64,000 nucleotides of DNA from Ornithodoros turicata (Eukaryota; Arthropoda; Arachnida; Ixodida; Argasidae): positions 15,418,702 to 15,482,701 of the forward strand of contig NC_088206.1 of NCBI RefSeq assembly GCF_037126465.1, in the 5' to 3' direction. Below the pieces are notes generated by a model that was given only the letters and a program-made list of their open reading frames with translations, did not search any database and was not told where the DNA came from. Below are positions 46,120-58,290 of the stretch, piece by piece (position 1 is the first letter of the stretch; each line of letters opens with the position of its first letter). The translations under genes were made by a program, and so were the position numbers.

Positions 46120-46491
46120 CTTGGGAAGTAACTTACTGAGCGGTTAACCAGTAGCTGTAGTTAATAACTCGTTCTCAGAGAGCAACTTTCCCTTTGAATA
46201 CCGCTCGGCAACAGGTAGTGAACGGGGATGCGATCAGTTTTTGAAGTGAGAGAGACGAATATGAAACTCAAAAGTAATTACAACTGTTTGCTGTTTATAG
46301 TTACATTTACTTAAGAATTTCGTATTTTTTTCTACAGTTTCAGAAAGTAGTCGCATCTTCGTTCATCACCTGTCGCCGTCTTGCACTCACCACAAAAGTT
46401 GCTCTATCAGAAAAAAAAAAAAAAAGAAAGTTATCAGTAACAGTCACTGGTTAATTGCTCAGTAAGTGATTGCTTGCGAGTTACTTCCCAA
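46120..46491. mobile_element. MITE with CTTGGGAAGTAACT termini
   Basis: CTTGGGAAGTAACT at the left is mirrored by AGTTACTTCCCAAG at 46478-46491. CTTACTGAGCGGTTAACCAG pairs with CTGGTTAATTGCTCAGTAAG. 370 bp, non-coding. Confidence 0.7.
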
Positions 46492-46827
46492 GACTGCTCT
46501 AAGGGAACTGGCAGACTTCAGCTTTGCATGACTACAACTGCTGCGTCTGAAACAAAGGACCAGCAGCAGCTGTTCAAACAGCACTTCTTTGTCCCTTTGT
46601 TGAGGTGTCTCCCAGAAGTGTGTGTTCGACAGCTGATTGACCGACTGCTTTCCATTCATGAATGTCATGGGGCTTCTGATGGTAAAATATCGGGTTTGAA
46701 ACGAGACAAAAAAACGAATAGAGGCATCTTTTTTTTTGGTAGGGGGGGATATAGTTATGAGACGAAAAGGAAAAAAAAAAAAAACAGAGGAAAGGTCAGC
46801 CAAACGAGACGTCGGCTTGCTATTCCA

Positions 46828-46935
46828 GAAATAAATAAATAAATAAAATTAAGAAATAATAAATAAATGAAAAGAAGAGAATTAAAGAAAGAAAGAAACA
46901 GGAAGGAATAAGAAAGAAATAAATAAATAAAATTA
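46828..46935 (+). repeat. (AAAT)n/(GAAA)n low-complexity tract
   Basis: AAATAAATAAATAAAATTAA-type units, interrupted by GAAAGAAAGAAA and repeated once. Confidence 0.85.
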
Positions 46936-47446
46936 AGAAATAGGAAGTTGCAATATATACGTTAAAAATTCGGATATGCTGTCATTTGGTCCAGTTTCTT
47001 TGTCGACATATCGTAAAAAAGAAGAAAAAGAAGAAAAAGAGAGAAGCAGAAGAACACTGTCCTCTAAACATTTCTAATGTTCGGTCCATCGCTCCATTGA
47101 TTACTGCATAGCAAGCCGTCCTTTCTGGCTGACTTTTCCTGCTTTTCCTGTGAAAATAAATACCGCCCCCCCGCATCCACACGTGTGATGTACTTGTAAT
47201 TTCCAGCGTGGCACAGTGCACCTGTTTACTTATTTGCTTAGGCTTATTTTCTGTTTACTTCTCTACTTTGTTTACTTATCTTTCGTTTGTTTTCCTATAC
47301 AGTGCGAGTGTTATTCCTCTGTGTACAACATTGCTCCTGATATTGTAGTTAAACTATGGTTTTGTCTGTTCAAATATTGTGACGGAGAAATGCCGGACTT
47401 TCTTCATTTCATGGTCTCGGTTCATGGTTACCTTCGTGTTTTCATG

Positions 47447-47890
47447 GGGCGCGTTAGGTTCGTGCTCCGGGAACATTCCCTCTTTCAGGGGATCACTTAA
47501 CACCTCCAAAGGGACTTCCGGTGCACGTTCCCGGGTGCACCCTGCGCACCCCTTCTTCGGTGCTGGGCAGCCAGGGAACGCTGGGGAAGAGCGGGGCCAG
47601 TTCCGGAGCGTGAAGCATGTTCCGGTGTACTGCCTTTCGAAATGGCGCAACCGTTGCAACACGTTGCAACCACCCATGCTGTTTGTGTTTCCTGAATCAT
47701 CGGATGTCGGTGGTAAATAGTTATAATATTATAGAGGACTGCAGTGGTCTACTGCTATATTTACTTAAAAGCAGACGACAGAAGAAAACTCGATAGGTGG
47801 CGCGCGCTCAGCGGCTCTCTGCGCTCGGCTTCCGGACGTTCCCCTGAGAACACGGGATATGGCGCTCGGGAGCCATGCCTAACGCGCCCA
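47447..47890. mobile_element. MITE with GGGCGCGTTAGG termini
   Basis: GGGCGCGTTAGG at 47447 is mirrored by CCTAACGCGCCC at 47879-47890, both bordered by CATG. Further pairing is weak (GCTCCGGGAA versus its partner). The left interior is GC-rich (47450-47640). No protein recognised. Confidence 0.55.
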
Positions 47891-48647
47891 TGTATTATCA
47901 CGCTGTAGTCTGTATTATTTTATTTTCTTATTATTATTGCGTACGTTATCCTCTCAACAGGATTGCTGTATTGTTTTCGTCTCTTTTTGTTTGTTTGAAA
48001 TGGGGACTGTATCACAGGGTCTCCCCCAACAGCCCCGCTGGTTAATACGTGTATAACTGTGAAAACATTGATAAATAAAGTTGAAAGTATAAGTTGAAAG
48101 GACAGCTCAAGCAAATGGTGCAACGGGGCTGTTCGCAATGCGTTGGAAAGAGCGGTTTCTGAGTTTCCATAATTTACCGAAACAAACATGGATGCTGAAA
48201 AACTCTGGATATGGTTGTTAAGCATTCCATACGTGATTGGCGAAAGTTTCAGCGTGTGCCGTTCCTGCAGTATTTTCTGCGGAGGGAAAGGAATACCGTA
48301 CTTTATCTTGGGAACGATATTCCCCAGAATACCCCAGCGGAAGATGCGAAAAGCGTCGTAGCTTTCTGCTGTCAACGTCGTGTCTTCACGTGCACCGCTA
48401 ACCGTGGGAAAATATCCTGTGACAAAGCCACAAGATATTTTTCGTAGCAGACGACAGGAAAAGACGCTGTCGCTGTTGTCTGCTAAGTGTCGTCTGCTAA
48501 GGGCGCAATACGCCACTGCCGATATTCCGGCACTGTGTGAATGCTCGGGGTGGAACTTCGGCTCCGTGAGCAGTGATTTGCTTTTTTTTTTTTTTTTTTT
48601 CATTCCGCTAGAGTATTCCATGAGGATGTCGCTTGTGTTAATACGCG
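47891..48647. other. Unrecognised DNA containing a long minus-strand frame
   Basis: A 249-codon open frame on the minus strand (47920-48669) has a hydrophobic stretch (LSFQLILSTLFINVF) but also poly-Lys from a T run, and its first part reads the MITE at 48648. No family recognised. Confidence 0.3.
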
Positions 48648-48900
48648 GTAAAGGGGCCTTAAAGTGCAAAAATCTCTCCTCGCGGAATAAAAGATGCCGT
48701 TACCTCGACACCAACACAGAAGGAACGGGATTGATTCGTTGCGTTGTTCGTAATTTGTGAACGAAAGAAAACGCAACTTCCGTCCCCCCCCCCCCCCTCT
48801 TTCTCGAGAAGGCCGACGATGCGGAGCGGTCTCCCATTGGTCTCCTCAAACGATTTATCCAGTCATCGTGGGGGATTTTGAGGACTGATCGTTTGTCATT
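48648..48900. mobile_element. TTAA-type MITE, copy 5 (left half)
   Basis: GTAAAGGGGCCTTAAAGTGC, GATGCCGTTACCTCGACACC, AACACAGAAGGAACGGG and GGTCTCCCATTGGTCTCCTC align with copies 1 and 2. A C run at 48785-48800 replaces part of the interior. The right end is lost. Confidence 0.65.
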
Positions 48901-51299
48901 CTTTTTCAGGAACCAATGTCAAAGTTTACGGTAATTCGTAAAGAGCGCCCCCAAGCGGTCGGCGATTGGATTAATTTTGCCCAACTGAAGACTCTTTAAA
49001 AATGCGCAGAAATCTTGCCACACAGTGTTTGACGTCATACATAAATATTTCTGTTGTCGTCGACCAACGGACTCGCAATGTTGGGATCAGTGGGAAGATA
49101 TACATAGGAGGTGGCGGAAATATCATAAACGTCTCACGGGCACCGTGTGTTGGGGATTCTGGCTCGCATTACAGGACACATTAAGTGGTCCAAATTATCC
49201 ACAGTCCTACCCTGCGGCACGTGCAGCATTCGTCACACAAATATAGGCGAACTGCCCTTACGGCGTTGTCGAATGACTAAAACTAAAATCCTTTTTTGTT
49301 ATTATTATTATTATTACTACTACTACTATTACGTAATATCTCATATTCATTGCTGTTGCTGCTCATCCTCGCTCGTATGTGAATTTCTGACTCCTTGGTT
49401 GGTGACTGTGTTATGTTAAACTGAAGCAAAAAAAAACAACAACAAAGGGAAGAAAGAAAGAAAAAAAAAAATCCAACGACTCCGATCAATGGCAAAGCGT
49501 GACCGCTGCAGGTGCGCGCGCCATCGCTGAAGTTTTTCGCAGCGTTTTTTTTCTTTCTTTTTTCTGTTTTTCTTTCATTTTTCTTTCTTACTAGTTTCTC
49601 TATCTCACGTTTTTTTCTTTTTTGGCTGTTGTCGAGATGTTAGTGCAGTGTTCTGCCGGCTGCAACAATGAGCAAGAACAATGTTTTGACGGCCCATCGT
49701 TGCGCAACGACAACGATTGTGATTGTGATGCATAGCCAGCGTGATGTGGCAGAGACCCGTACGTACAAAAGTGAAACATGGAGATCCTTTTTTTTCTTCT
49801 TTTTTTCAGAAATGAAATAAAACAAAATAAAATAAATCAAGATGAAAATAATACGTGGGATAAAGAGCGGAAAGAGCGTATGGAATCTCTCTCCTTTGAC
49901 CGATGGCGCGCCTCTTCCTCCTCACTTTTTTGCATCAGTTGCTTATATTCAGCTCGCCTTTTCATGCTTTATTCCCTTCTTTGTGATTATTTTTGTTAGT
50001 TTTGCGATGTGCGTTATTATTGACAGTGATGGAGGACAGAGAGCGCTGTTGAGCGATGTTGCACCCTTCCGCTTGTTCTCCGCTCACTCTAACCACGGTA
50101 TATCGTATCCGATGATTTCGTTCAATACCCTCAAGCAGCTTTATCTCGCTTCAAGATCGACTTAGAGGACTAGCAATTTCGGAATGTTCACGCCCATGCT
50201 GTCATTGATTGAATGGTTGGCAGCAGATGGCAATGGCGCTTTCACTTTCTCTCTCGTCACTTACTTGTTTATTATTGCGCGATGATGCAAAAGAGAGAGT
50301 TTTACTGTGCATAGTTCAACCCATGCACACGACGATTAAACGTTGCCCTGAGGATGCTCCTGCGTTGATGGCGTCTCAAGTACAAATAGCGACGAACCTA
50401 CGATAGTTCTTGCTCTGGAAACGCACGCTGTTGTTGATGAAACGCCGTTTATAATCCGGCGCAAAGACCGATTCAACGTTCATTGGCACGGGTGGAGAGA
50501 ATGGGCATTGGGAGAGCGTGTATAAGTACGGCGTCTTGCGCATGTGCACCGGCATGTGGCGCTGCGCACCTGTTTCCAGAGCAGAATGACGTCGACAGCG
50601 ACAAAAAGGAGCAAGTTTTGCTGCACATGTTGCAAGGGGGGATGCCCCATCCCCACCGTAATGTATGCTTCCATAAGTAGTAACGTGCGAGGCGAACGCA
50701 GTGCATTCTAGACAGGTCCTGCGGTCCCACATCATTCCGAACGTCAACACACACGTGACCGTAAAACTGGCAGCGGCCAGCATCAGCGGCCAAACCGTTC
50801 GTAAACAACGCGATCGCAGTTTCTGAGCGTCATTTCTGAGCGTGCTATTCGGCATCCGTAAAGAGAGCAGCACCAGCACAGAACGGACACTGTATCCACT
50901 TGGCTACGCCGCGGTAGTCTTCTTATCTCTTTTGTACTTTAATAAACGCAAGCGTCACATATCAGCAACTGTTGACAGTAGTAAACTATTAGGTTCCTTT
51001 CTAAGATTCCGCTTAACTTTCTTGATTTTCTTGCCGACGTGTCATACGAGCCAACTGCCTATTGCATGTTGTTTATTACTTTTGTTCGTCGTCACTGCAT
51101 GTCGTGCTAGTGCGATTTATTGTGGCTCTCGAGACTCCATTTTTTCTTTAATGCATAAACACCAAAGGACCGCTAGTGGATTTGCCGACTGACTGAACTG
51201 AACTGTAGCTGGCGGCAGCCATTCCTAGGCCTCGGTGGCGCCGGTGTCTCGTGTGTCGTGCGCTCCATTCGTTTGACATCTCACTCATATAATATATCT
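48901..51299. other. Unrecognised DNA
   Basis: (TTA)n/(TAC)n near 49297-49330 and T-rich low complexity at 49545-49620. A minus-strand frame at 50376-50879 has one hydrophobic segment but no recognisable family. No gene called. Confidence 0.4.
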
Positions 51300-51380
51300 A
51301 ATGGGGTAGGGTAGGGGTACCGGAACTCGTGTGCTGTGAAACACCTCGTGTCACCATCGTGTGGCTGTTGCTGTCGGGAC
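51300..51380 (+). mobile_element. Retroelement 3' tail (degenerate)
   Basis: GGGGTACCGGAACTCGTGTG, TGAAACACCTCGTGTCACCA, TCGTGTGGCTGTTGCTGT. Same tail type as 39640. Confidence 0.45.
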
Positions 51381-51542
51381 AACTGCACCTCCAAACACAT
51401 ACAAACAAACACACTTATTTTGCCCCATGCACTTAAATCATAAAGATCCTGCGTATGATCGCAAATTACTCCCCTCGAGTATGAGGAAACTAACTACTAA
51501 GCGCAAACAAGCAGAGCGTTAATCACAGCGCACGTCATGGGA

Positions 51543-51562
51543 TCTCTCTCTCTCTCTCTCTC
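51543..51562 (+). repeat. (TC)n microsatellite
   Basis: About ten TC units. Confidence 0.9.
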
Positions 51563-51844
51563 TAGTCATCTATCTCTTTGAACGTACACTCTAGTGCTGG
51601 CGTAGAAAATAAGCGTTCAGGATGTGATGACTTCCTGCTGTATACCCCATATAGCTACTCTTCCCAGTGGAGTCGTGTTGACGTTCTTGACGTCGTCGTG
51701 CTAGTTTGTCACTCGCAGTTCCGACTTCCATAAGACTCCCCAACTAAACATCTCCACTTCTGGTGCCTTTTCAGCCACTTCCATGCTTTCTGCTTCTTTT
51801 TTTTTCGTAAATTTTTTTACCTTTTTGGACACCATACGACTTCG

Positions 51845-51985
51845 ATCCTTATGGTGAGGGGGCTCATTATTTCATTCCCCACATCACCACCAGCACCAGC
51901 AATGGGGTAGAGAATCGCCCTTGGAGATGAAACTCCCCATTCATCGTCTCCAAATAAAGTTGTTGTAGTTGTTGTTGTTCCATTC
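51845..51985 (+). mobile_element. Second-type retroelement tail with (GTT)n
   Basis: AGCAATGGGGTAGAGAATCG, GAAACTCCCCATTCATCGTC and TAAAGTTGTTGTAGTTGTTG. Pairs with the copy at 40040. Confidence 0.55.
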
Positions 51986-52839
51986 TTTAATCGAAATATG
52001 CAACTGGTCGTTGCGAGGCTTGAGTGTTCTGTTCGTCCGGCATGTTTCACTACCTCATCTACTACAACGCCATTCGCAGTTCGTTGTATACTCGCAGTTG
52101 TTACTTGCAATGCCTGATCGTAAATACCAACGAATTGCTCCGTGACATTGTCATCGCGTTAAATAGGGTTAAAAATTGGGCTGTTTGGTAGTTTATACTA
52201 AAAGCAATCAAAATCAGTAGCCTGTCCTGCGTTTGTCCTTTGGTGTTACCCTATAGCACTGAGGGTTTTTACTGCTTTCAGTGTCGTCATGACATGTTTC
52301 TTCTTGTTCTCTCGGCGGCTACACTCTATAAGAAGAAAACGAAAAGGGAGTCAGTTGGGGGAGCAACTGTAGCTTCTAGGTTGCAGTTACTCTCTGTTTT
52401 AGTCTCTTCAGACTAAAATGTACTCCCTCATAGCACTGCAAAGAGTTCTCAGATTCGTATAAGCTTCCTTGCATTTAGCCCTGGAAGGGCTATCAATGGA
52501 AGATTATTCCAATGATGAGAGAATTCATCCAATTCCAAGAATTCTAAGAATTCATCCAAGAATTCATCCAATGATGATATCAATGGAATCTTCTCATCAA
52601 AAGGTGTAAAATTACTCCTTTTTTCCCCCTTTCTATACACTATTTGGCGTAATCTTCCCACAAATGGTGAAGCGTACTGGGTTTAGCCAACCCCGCACAG
52701 ACTAAAGAAAGTATCCTGGATGCCTCCTCTCCCTCCTTGGCTAAGTGGACAGACAAAGCCGCGTATCGTCCGCGTCAGCCAATCGGCGATTTCACACGCA
52801 GAAAGCCTATGGCTATATGAGTGGCTGCTCTTGCGAGTG
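51986..52839. other. Unrecognised DNA with a small tandem repeat
   Basis: AGAATTCATCCA units recur at 52520-52575. No gene recognised. Confidence 0.4.
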
Positions 52840-53100
52840 GCGGTACCATTCGTGCGGGTACCATTCGATCCCGGAGGTACCCGGGTTCGAATCCCGGTGC
52901 CGGCTGTGCTGTCTGGGTTTTTTTCTGGGTTTTTCTCAGATGCTTTCAGACATATGTCGGCACAGTTCCCTTAGAAGTCGGCCCAGGACGCACTTTCCCT
53001 CAGGGCGTCAGTCGTGACGTTGCTCACTTGTGTGAGGCCGACAACGGTCGAGCTCTTTCCCCATCATCACCACCACCACCCACCGCCTCCATAGCTGGAG
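52840..53100 (+). mobile_element. tRNA-derived SINE
   Basis: B box GGTTCGAATCC at 52884-52894 inside a good T-arm (CCGGGTTCGAATCCCGG). The body is GCCGGCTGTGCTGTCTGGG, TTTTCTCAGATGCTTTCAG, CGGCACAGTTCCC, GTCGGCCCAGGACGCA and GTCGTGACGTTGCTCACTTG. The end is a CACCACCACCCACC tract. The tRNA-like head upstream is scrambled by GGTACCATTCG duplications. Confidence 0.85.
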
Positions 53101-54623
53101 GCGAGAGCGGATAAGATTGACAATATATCCGCATCCTTACGGTATCTGTGTATGTAAGGTCCTCGACAGTATCCGCAAGCGGCGCTAAATATGTCCGCAC
53201 GGATATTGAATACATCCGCAGTCTTTGCACTGGGAGGGAAAATTCAGCATGACGAAGATGTTATGTCACAAGCGTTTTTCTATTTTTCAGCATAGAGACT
53301 TTCTCACAAACATGATGTCATCCACAGTCGTCCCATAATGGCTGTTAAAGACACAGTAATGCCACGGATGACAAATAATTGGACACCATTTGGGGTTCAC
53401 TGCGCGCTTGTCAATAGACGACTTCAGAAAATCCCTTAGCGCCGCTTTGAACTATGGGAACTCAGTGCTTATAAGAAAGGAGGAGAAGGTCTCTGAATTG
53501 TTTCGGTTCCTCCTCTCTTGGCTGATTGTCCGCGGATTTCAAAACGTATTATTTCTATCCGCAAACCAGGATGTCGCGCGGATACGTGGATATGACCGCG
53601 CTCGGCCGCACACACCCAACACCACCTAGATACAGAAAGCCTGCGTGCTCATCGACGTGACGTAACAAGTAAGAGTCAGCCAATCAGGATCATGCTTTCA
53701 ACGGCCGTAACCAATCACGAATGTGCTTTCAGCCGTCGTGACTATGAAGACGAACCACCGAAATTTGCGAGTTGTGGTTGGACGCCCCCCAACCTCCGTA
53801 CTAAATGGAAAAACTTTGAAATAAAGCGCAAAATGTCCCAATCTTCTTCAAAACTGATTTTCTGGAAAGCGCCTTGCATTTTTTTGTCTAAATGTTTGAT
53901 CTGCAGGTTCCAGGTGAGCTGCAATCATTTGCGAGTTTTTGAATTCGCAGAACGGTGAATCGCTGTAGCAGACGAATTCTGACTCCTAATTGAAAGAGGG
54001 AGAGAAGGCAATGCACAAGCTTTCTCTATCCAGGTGGTGTTGGGCACACTTCTACCCATAGTTACGCGGTCCTAGGAAACGTGGCTGTGTGATTCGCGGG
54101 CTCTTGAGCATGTCAGTAGTTGCTTTAGCACGGGCTAACTTTCACGAGTACACTTCTATCCGGCATTTCACTTCCGCGTTAAGACCGAATGTATTTTGCG
54201 AAAGACCGAATGTCAAAAGATATTGCGTAACTGAATCGTCAAGAAAATTGCGGACCGAGCTGAAACATTTCACTTCCCTCCGTGGTACGAGTAATCCTGA
54301 AATATGACCAAGCCGTGATTGATTTTCGGTAAGGCGCTCAAGTATGTCTCCTCGCAGATAAGAATAGCCATCACAAAACGTTCTTTACTCTCTAGACCTG
54401 CAAGGACGCCACTTCGATTTTTCGTCCAGGTCTGGGCGTACGTAAAACGCGATAAGAGTGCACTGAGCCGATATCTGTTATCTTACTGGAATGCCAGTTA
54501 TAGTAGCACCAGTTACTTCCGTCATCCTCAAGGCAGAGTAGAAGAAAATGGGAGGAAGTGGGAATAGATGTATAAACGAGACACCTGACGAAAAAGAAGA
54601 GTATTAGATGATTTCACACAATT
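53101..54623. other. Unrecognised DNA
   Basis: Repeated (A/G)TATCCGC words between 53110 and 53580 hint at a decayed repeat. Nothing else seen. Confidence 0.35.
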
Positions 54624-54697
54624 TGCTTCAGAGATGGTCGAAGTTACGTTGCGAACGACGTTGAGTTACGAACGTAACTTCGACCATCTCTGAAGCA
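54624..54697. repeat. Perfect 27-bp inverted repeat
   Basis: Arms 54624-54650 and 54671-54697 around a 20-nt loop. CAGAGATGG/CCATCTCTG within the arms resembles hAT-type ends, but the flanks are themselves inverted, not duplicated. A T run follows. Confidence 0.85.
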
Positions 54698-55525
54698 TTT
54701 TTTTTTTTTTTGATGTGCTGTTTTGAGTCGTCATGAAGAACGTTTGTGAGTAAAATCAATGATGTTACGAGAGGGCATATATGGGATGCGCGCTGTCGGA
54801 TTTACGCATTTTCCGTAGACATCCCTCACAAAAAGACTGTTGGGGGCTTTGTCCCAAATCACAGTACGATGTACTTGAGGAGAAAGGGCATTTCGAGACG
54901 GACACAATTATGTAGATTACGTTCGGGTGTCACAACTGGGGAACGAGTTGTGAGGTTCCCAAAACGTTGTTGCCACAAACGTGGCAACTTTGCGATTTTT
55001 ATCCCTTCAAAGGCGAACCTTAGAACTTTCAGAACTTCGGATGCAATGCTACCCACCAGACAATACGTGACAAAAAAATTCAGCTGAATATGTCAGAGAG
55101 TTATGAAGTTAAATGGTGTGAACCTTCGCAGGAAGCGTAATGGTCGAAATGCCCACCTTTGAATGATAATTCATGAAAAAAATAACCACCAATTATTTTC
55201 AACTACTTTCAGCACCAATACGCCTCCTAGGGACAGGGCTTTAATATATGCTTGAAAGAAAAAAAACATTGGAGAGGTCGACCGGACCACCCTGCCTGAT
55301 TCGGCGTGAAATCACCCTAATCCTTATCTTCAGAAGACTATTGCTTTGCAGGGTACATGCTATACTAATGCTAGTGCACTACCATTTTTTATGTCCCGAA
55401 TCAACTAATAATACGCAACCGAGAAAAATCCCGTAAACCAAATGAATCGGACGCTAATTAATTGGAGCTCCCATTTCCCCGGACACACACACACACACAC
55501 AAAGCGTAATAATCAAGAAATATTC
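54698..55525. other. Unrecognised DNA
   Basis: No gene or bounded repeat; (CA)n at 55484-55500. Confidence 0.4.
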
Positions 55526-55651
55526 TGCAGTACACTTTGGCTCCCCCTGTCCTCCGCCCCGTCCTGCTGTCCTCTCTCCATCTGTCCACATCTGTATGCC
55601 ACTCGTAGCCACAGTTGCTTCGAGGCGCTAACACGGAATAAAAAAAAAAGA
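55526..55651 (+). mobile_element. SINE 3' end with poly(A)
   Basis: CGTCCTGCTGTCCTCTCTCC, ATCTGTCCACATCTGTATGC, GCCACAGTTGCTTCGAGGCG, then CTAACACGGAATA with an A run. A 5'-truncated copy of the family at 37592. Confidence 0.8.
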
Positions 55652-58290
55652 AGTACATTATGGCATTTGTTACTGAGAGAAATAGCATCAGCTCTCCTGT
55701 GCAACATGGCCTTCGAGAGTGTCCTTGACCATTGCGAGCACCTGGCGATGATGGCAACCATCAATTCAGTTTCTCGTACGTATACGATTCGCTACCGGCC
55801 TGCCTCGGAATGTCGCAGAGACGCCTCGTCGAAGTGGGCGCGAACTCGTATCGTACGTTCTTCGCTCCTGCTTTGCTGCCAGCTGCTCTTATGCCATCCT
55901 GATGCTGACAACACAATGCAATGACTCTACCTCTCTCGCCCTCCCCCCCCCCCCCTTCTCCTTCGCTGTATTGATTACTGACCCCCTTCTCCCTCGCTCT
56001 ATTGATTACGGAACTGCACTCAATGTACAGGGTGTCCCAGCCTGTACCAATATTTAGAGGAGTAGCTGCACTGCGTCCCAAGTTACGCCAATAAGACATG
56101 TATATAAGCATTATTATTTCCCTAATCCTCTTGCAGTATAACTTCGAGCATGGCTAGCATTAGTGAGCCACACATATCGAGATATCACAGTACCTTAAAT
56201 TAAGTAGGAAACAAAATAAATAAAAAGAAACAAGCCTCACGCAGCGCATCTTGTTGGAAACACCTCTGTCGGATGTTTCCCAGCTTTCCTGTTGACACCA
56301 CGTAACATACGAATTTTACGGGCACGTCCAAACCTTGACCAAGAATTGGCACTGCGAAAACTATGCAACAATTTCGAACTCATTTTCGCAGCTGTGGTCG
56401 CACAGTTTACTAGCAACTAAAGATCCGGACTAGTTTGCTGCACAAGCATCCGCAGTGTCGCTGGTATATTAAACGCTGTAGGATAATCTCGAACTTATCA
56501 TAAGGCAAACCAATCGAGTCACAAAGTGCAACATCCAAATATGCAAAACCTACTGGCCGCGAATATGAGCCACGCGTCAATCTACAGTGTTCTAAAAGAT
56601 AGCTACGTAATTAGTCTTACCTAATTAATCGATTAGACACAATGAAAAACTACTGGGGAGTATACGATGCACGACTGGTAAAAACACACTGTAGATGCTG
56701 AACGGAGAGCCGAAACACGAAAACAACACCCTCCATTTTTCCCGCTAAGTTTAACGTGGTATGACGTTGAGAGCGATTTTTAGAAAGGGCGTTACGCGAT
56801 CGTTTTACTACGCGTCTTCGTAGTGAACGACTGGTTACCAGTTGTTGTGCACGGCGTGCAGACAACGTGTGATCGTTGACAAATGACTTGTCGGAACTTC
56901 GGCGCCCCGAGAGGTATTTAAGTGGGACTTGCTTGGCTGTGATCCAAAGCGCAGCGGGACATACAACGCATTGGCCTGCTTTTCAATGTCAGTTTAGTAA
57001 CAACGTGCTGACGTGGGGGAAGTCCCCAGTCGGTGCACAGATGGACGTTGTAGCAGGCCTAGGGCTCTGATAAGAGCCAGTGTTGCCTATAGTGTTGGTA
57101 GCGTAAGCTTGTTTTGCAACCGTGTCTTGGACTTATCAAGAGGGCAAAATATCTTTATTGCCGGACGTTCGTCGGCGACGACAACACCTCGTACTGCCAG
57201 GACGACATTGTCCGTAAGTTTCGGCAATATGACTACACTGTCGCGCGAAGTACCATCGGATGTTATTGCTTTCGATGCACGATATATTTTGTGAGTTGGT
57301 CGTGTGTGGATCAAGTAACGTGCAGTGTGATATCGGCAATAAGCAGTGTTGTTCGATACGGTTCTGGAAATCCCCTAATGTCACTTATTGATTGTTATGT
57401 ATTAGTTGCTTTAAATCTCGTGCGTTCCAAATGGCGGTCCTTCGACGCTTATTGCAACGTTCGTCCGAAGAAATCGATATACGTCCTGACCGTGGTTTCG
57501 TCGTGTGCTCCCTCGGAAGACAGTGGGGAGATTTTGTGTGTGGTGGGGACTAAACGCTTGTTTGCCGCTACACGTTAACAGTTCGCGACGTGCGGTTTTA
57601 GTACTGCGGAGACCTTACCCACGTAGACTATTCTTGAGTCACCTACAGTGTAAAATAAAAACTGCTACATGAAGAAGAAAAAAAAATGAAGAAAAGAGAA
57701 GGCAACTTTCTATCGATGGATTTATACTCAAGGATATCAAGAGAGATTGCAGTTGGACATGCAGATTGCAACCTGAAATAGCAGATTGGCGAGATGTTAC
57801 GTGTGTGTAGTAACGAAGTATCCGATGACAAGCAACAATACAACACGCACTGTAATATATGCTGCGAGAATGCTGTATATCAGATCGGTATTTCTCAATT
57901 ACACAAAGCTTCAGGGAAAAAAAAAAGTTCAGTTATGGATATTGAGGCGAGCTTTTTATTGATAGACTAACACTGAAATCAAACCAATCAGAAAGTACGA
58001 CCTCTTGTCCTTGGCTAACTGGAGCAGCTGCGCAGTAGCAGCGCGTCGTGTCTTTCTTGCGGCTGCCATGATTTCCCGTCGAAGGCTGCTGTGGGCACGT
58101 GTGTTGTGACTGCAGCCCATTGAGATCCATCGCGGAGTGGGTCGCACGAGTTCACTTCTCCCAGTAGGTCGAAGTCATCAGCCGCCACAAAGCCGCATTA
58201 TACAGTCTGTTGCATGCGCCGCCTCTACGTTACAAACTGTAGGTCTCGCATGCCACACGAGAGTAGCACACAAGGGACCTAGCACAGATG
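55652..58290. other. Mostly unrecognised DNA
   Basis: A CAGGGTGTCCCAGCCTGTAC terminus-like word at 56027, a C run at 55945-55955, and a TATTTAAG box at 56916 within a promoter-like stretch. Frames at 57013-57578 end next to a TTTTGTGAGTTGG donor-like site (57287) but show no known domain. I call no gene. Confidence 0.35.

Noticed and set aside
47920..48669. 249-codon minus-strand frame with a hydrophobic segment
   Set aside because: Its first codons read a MITE end and poly-Lys comes from a T run. The nominal start is TTG, and no family is recognisable.
50376..50879. 167-codon minus-strand frame with a TM-like stretch
   Set aside because: No recognisable domain, the opposite strand is also open, and no gene signals are convincing.
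57013..57578. Exon-like frames with a GTGAGT donor at 57287
   Set aside because: No domain is recognised, overlapping frames are open on both strands, and the upstream TATTTAAG box alone is not enough to call a gene.
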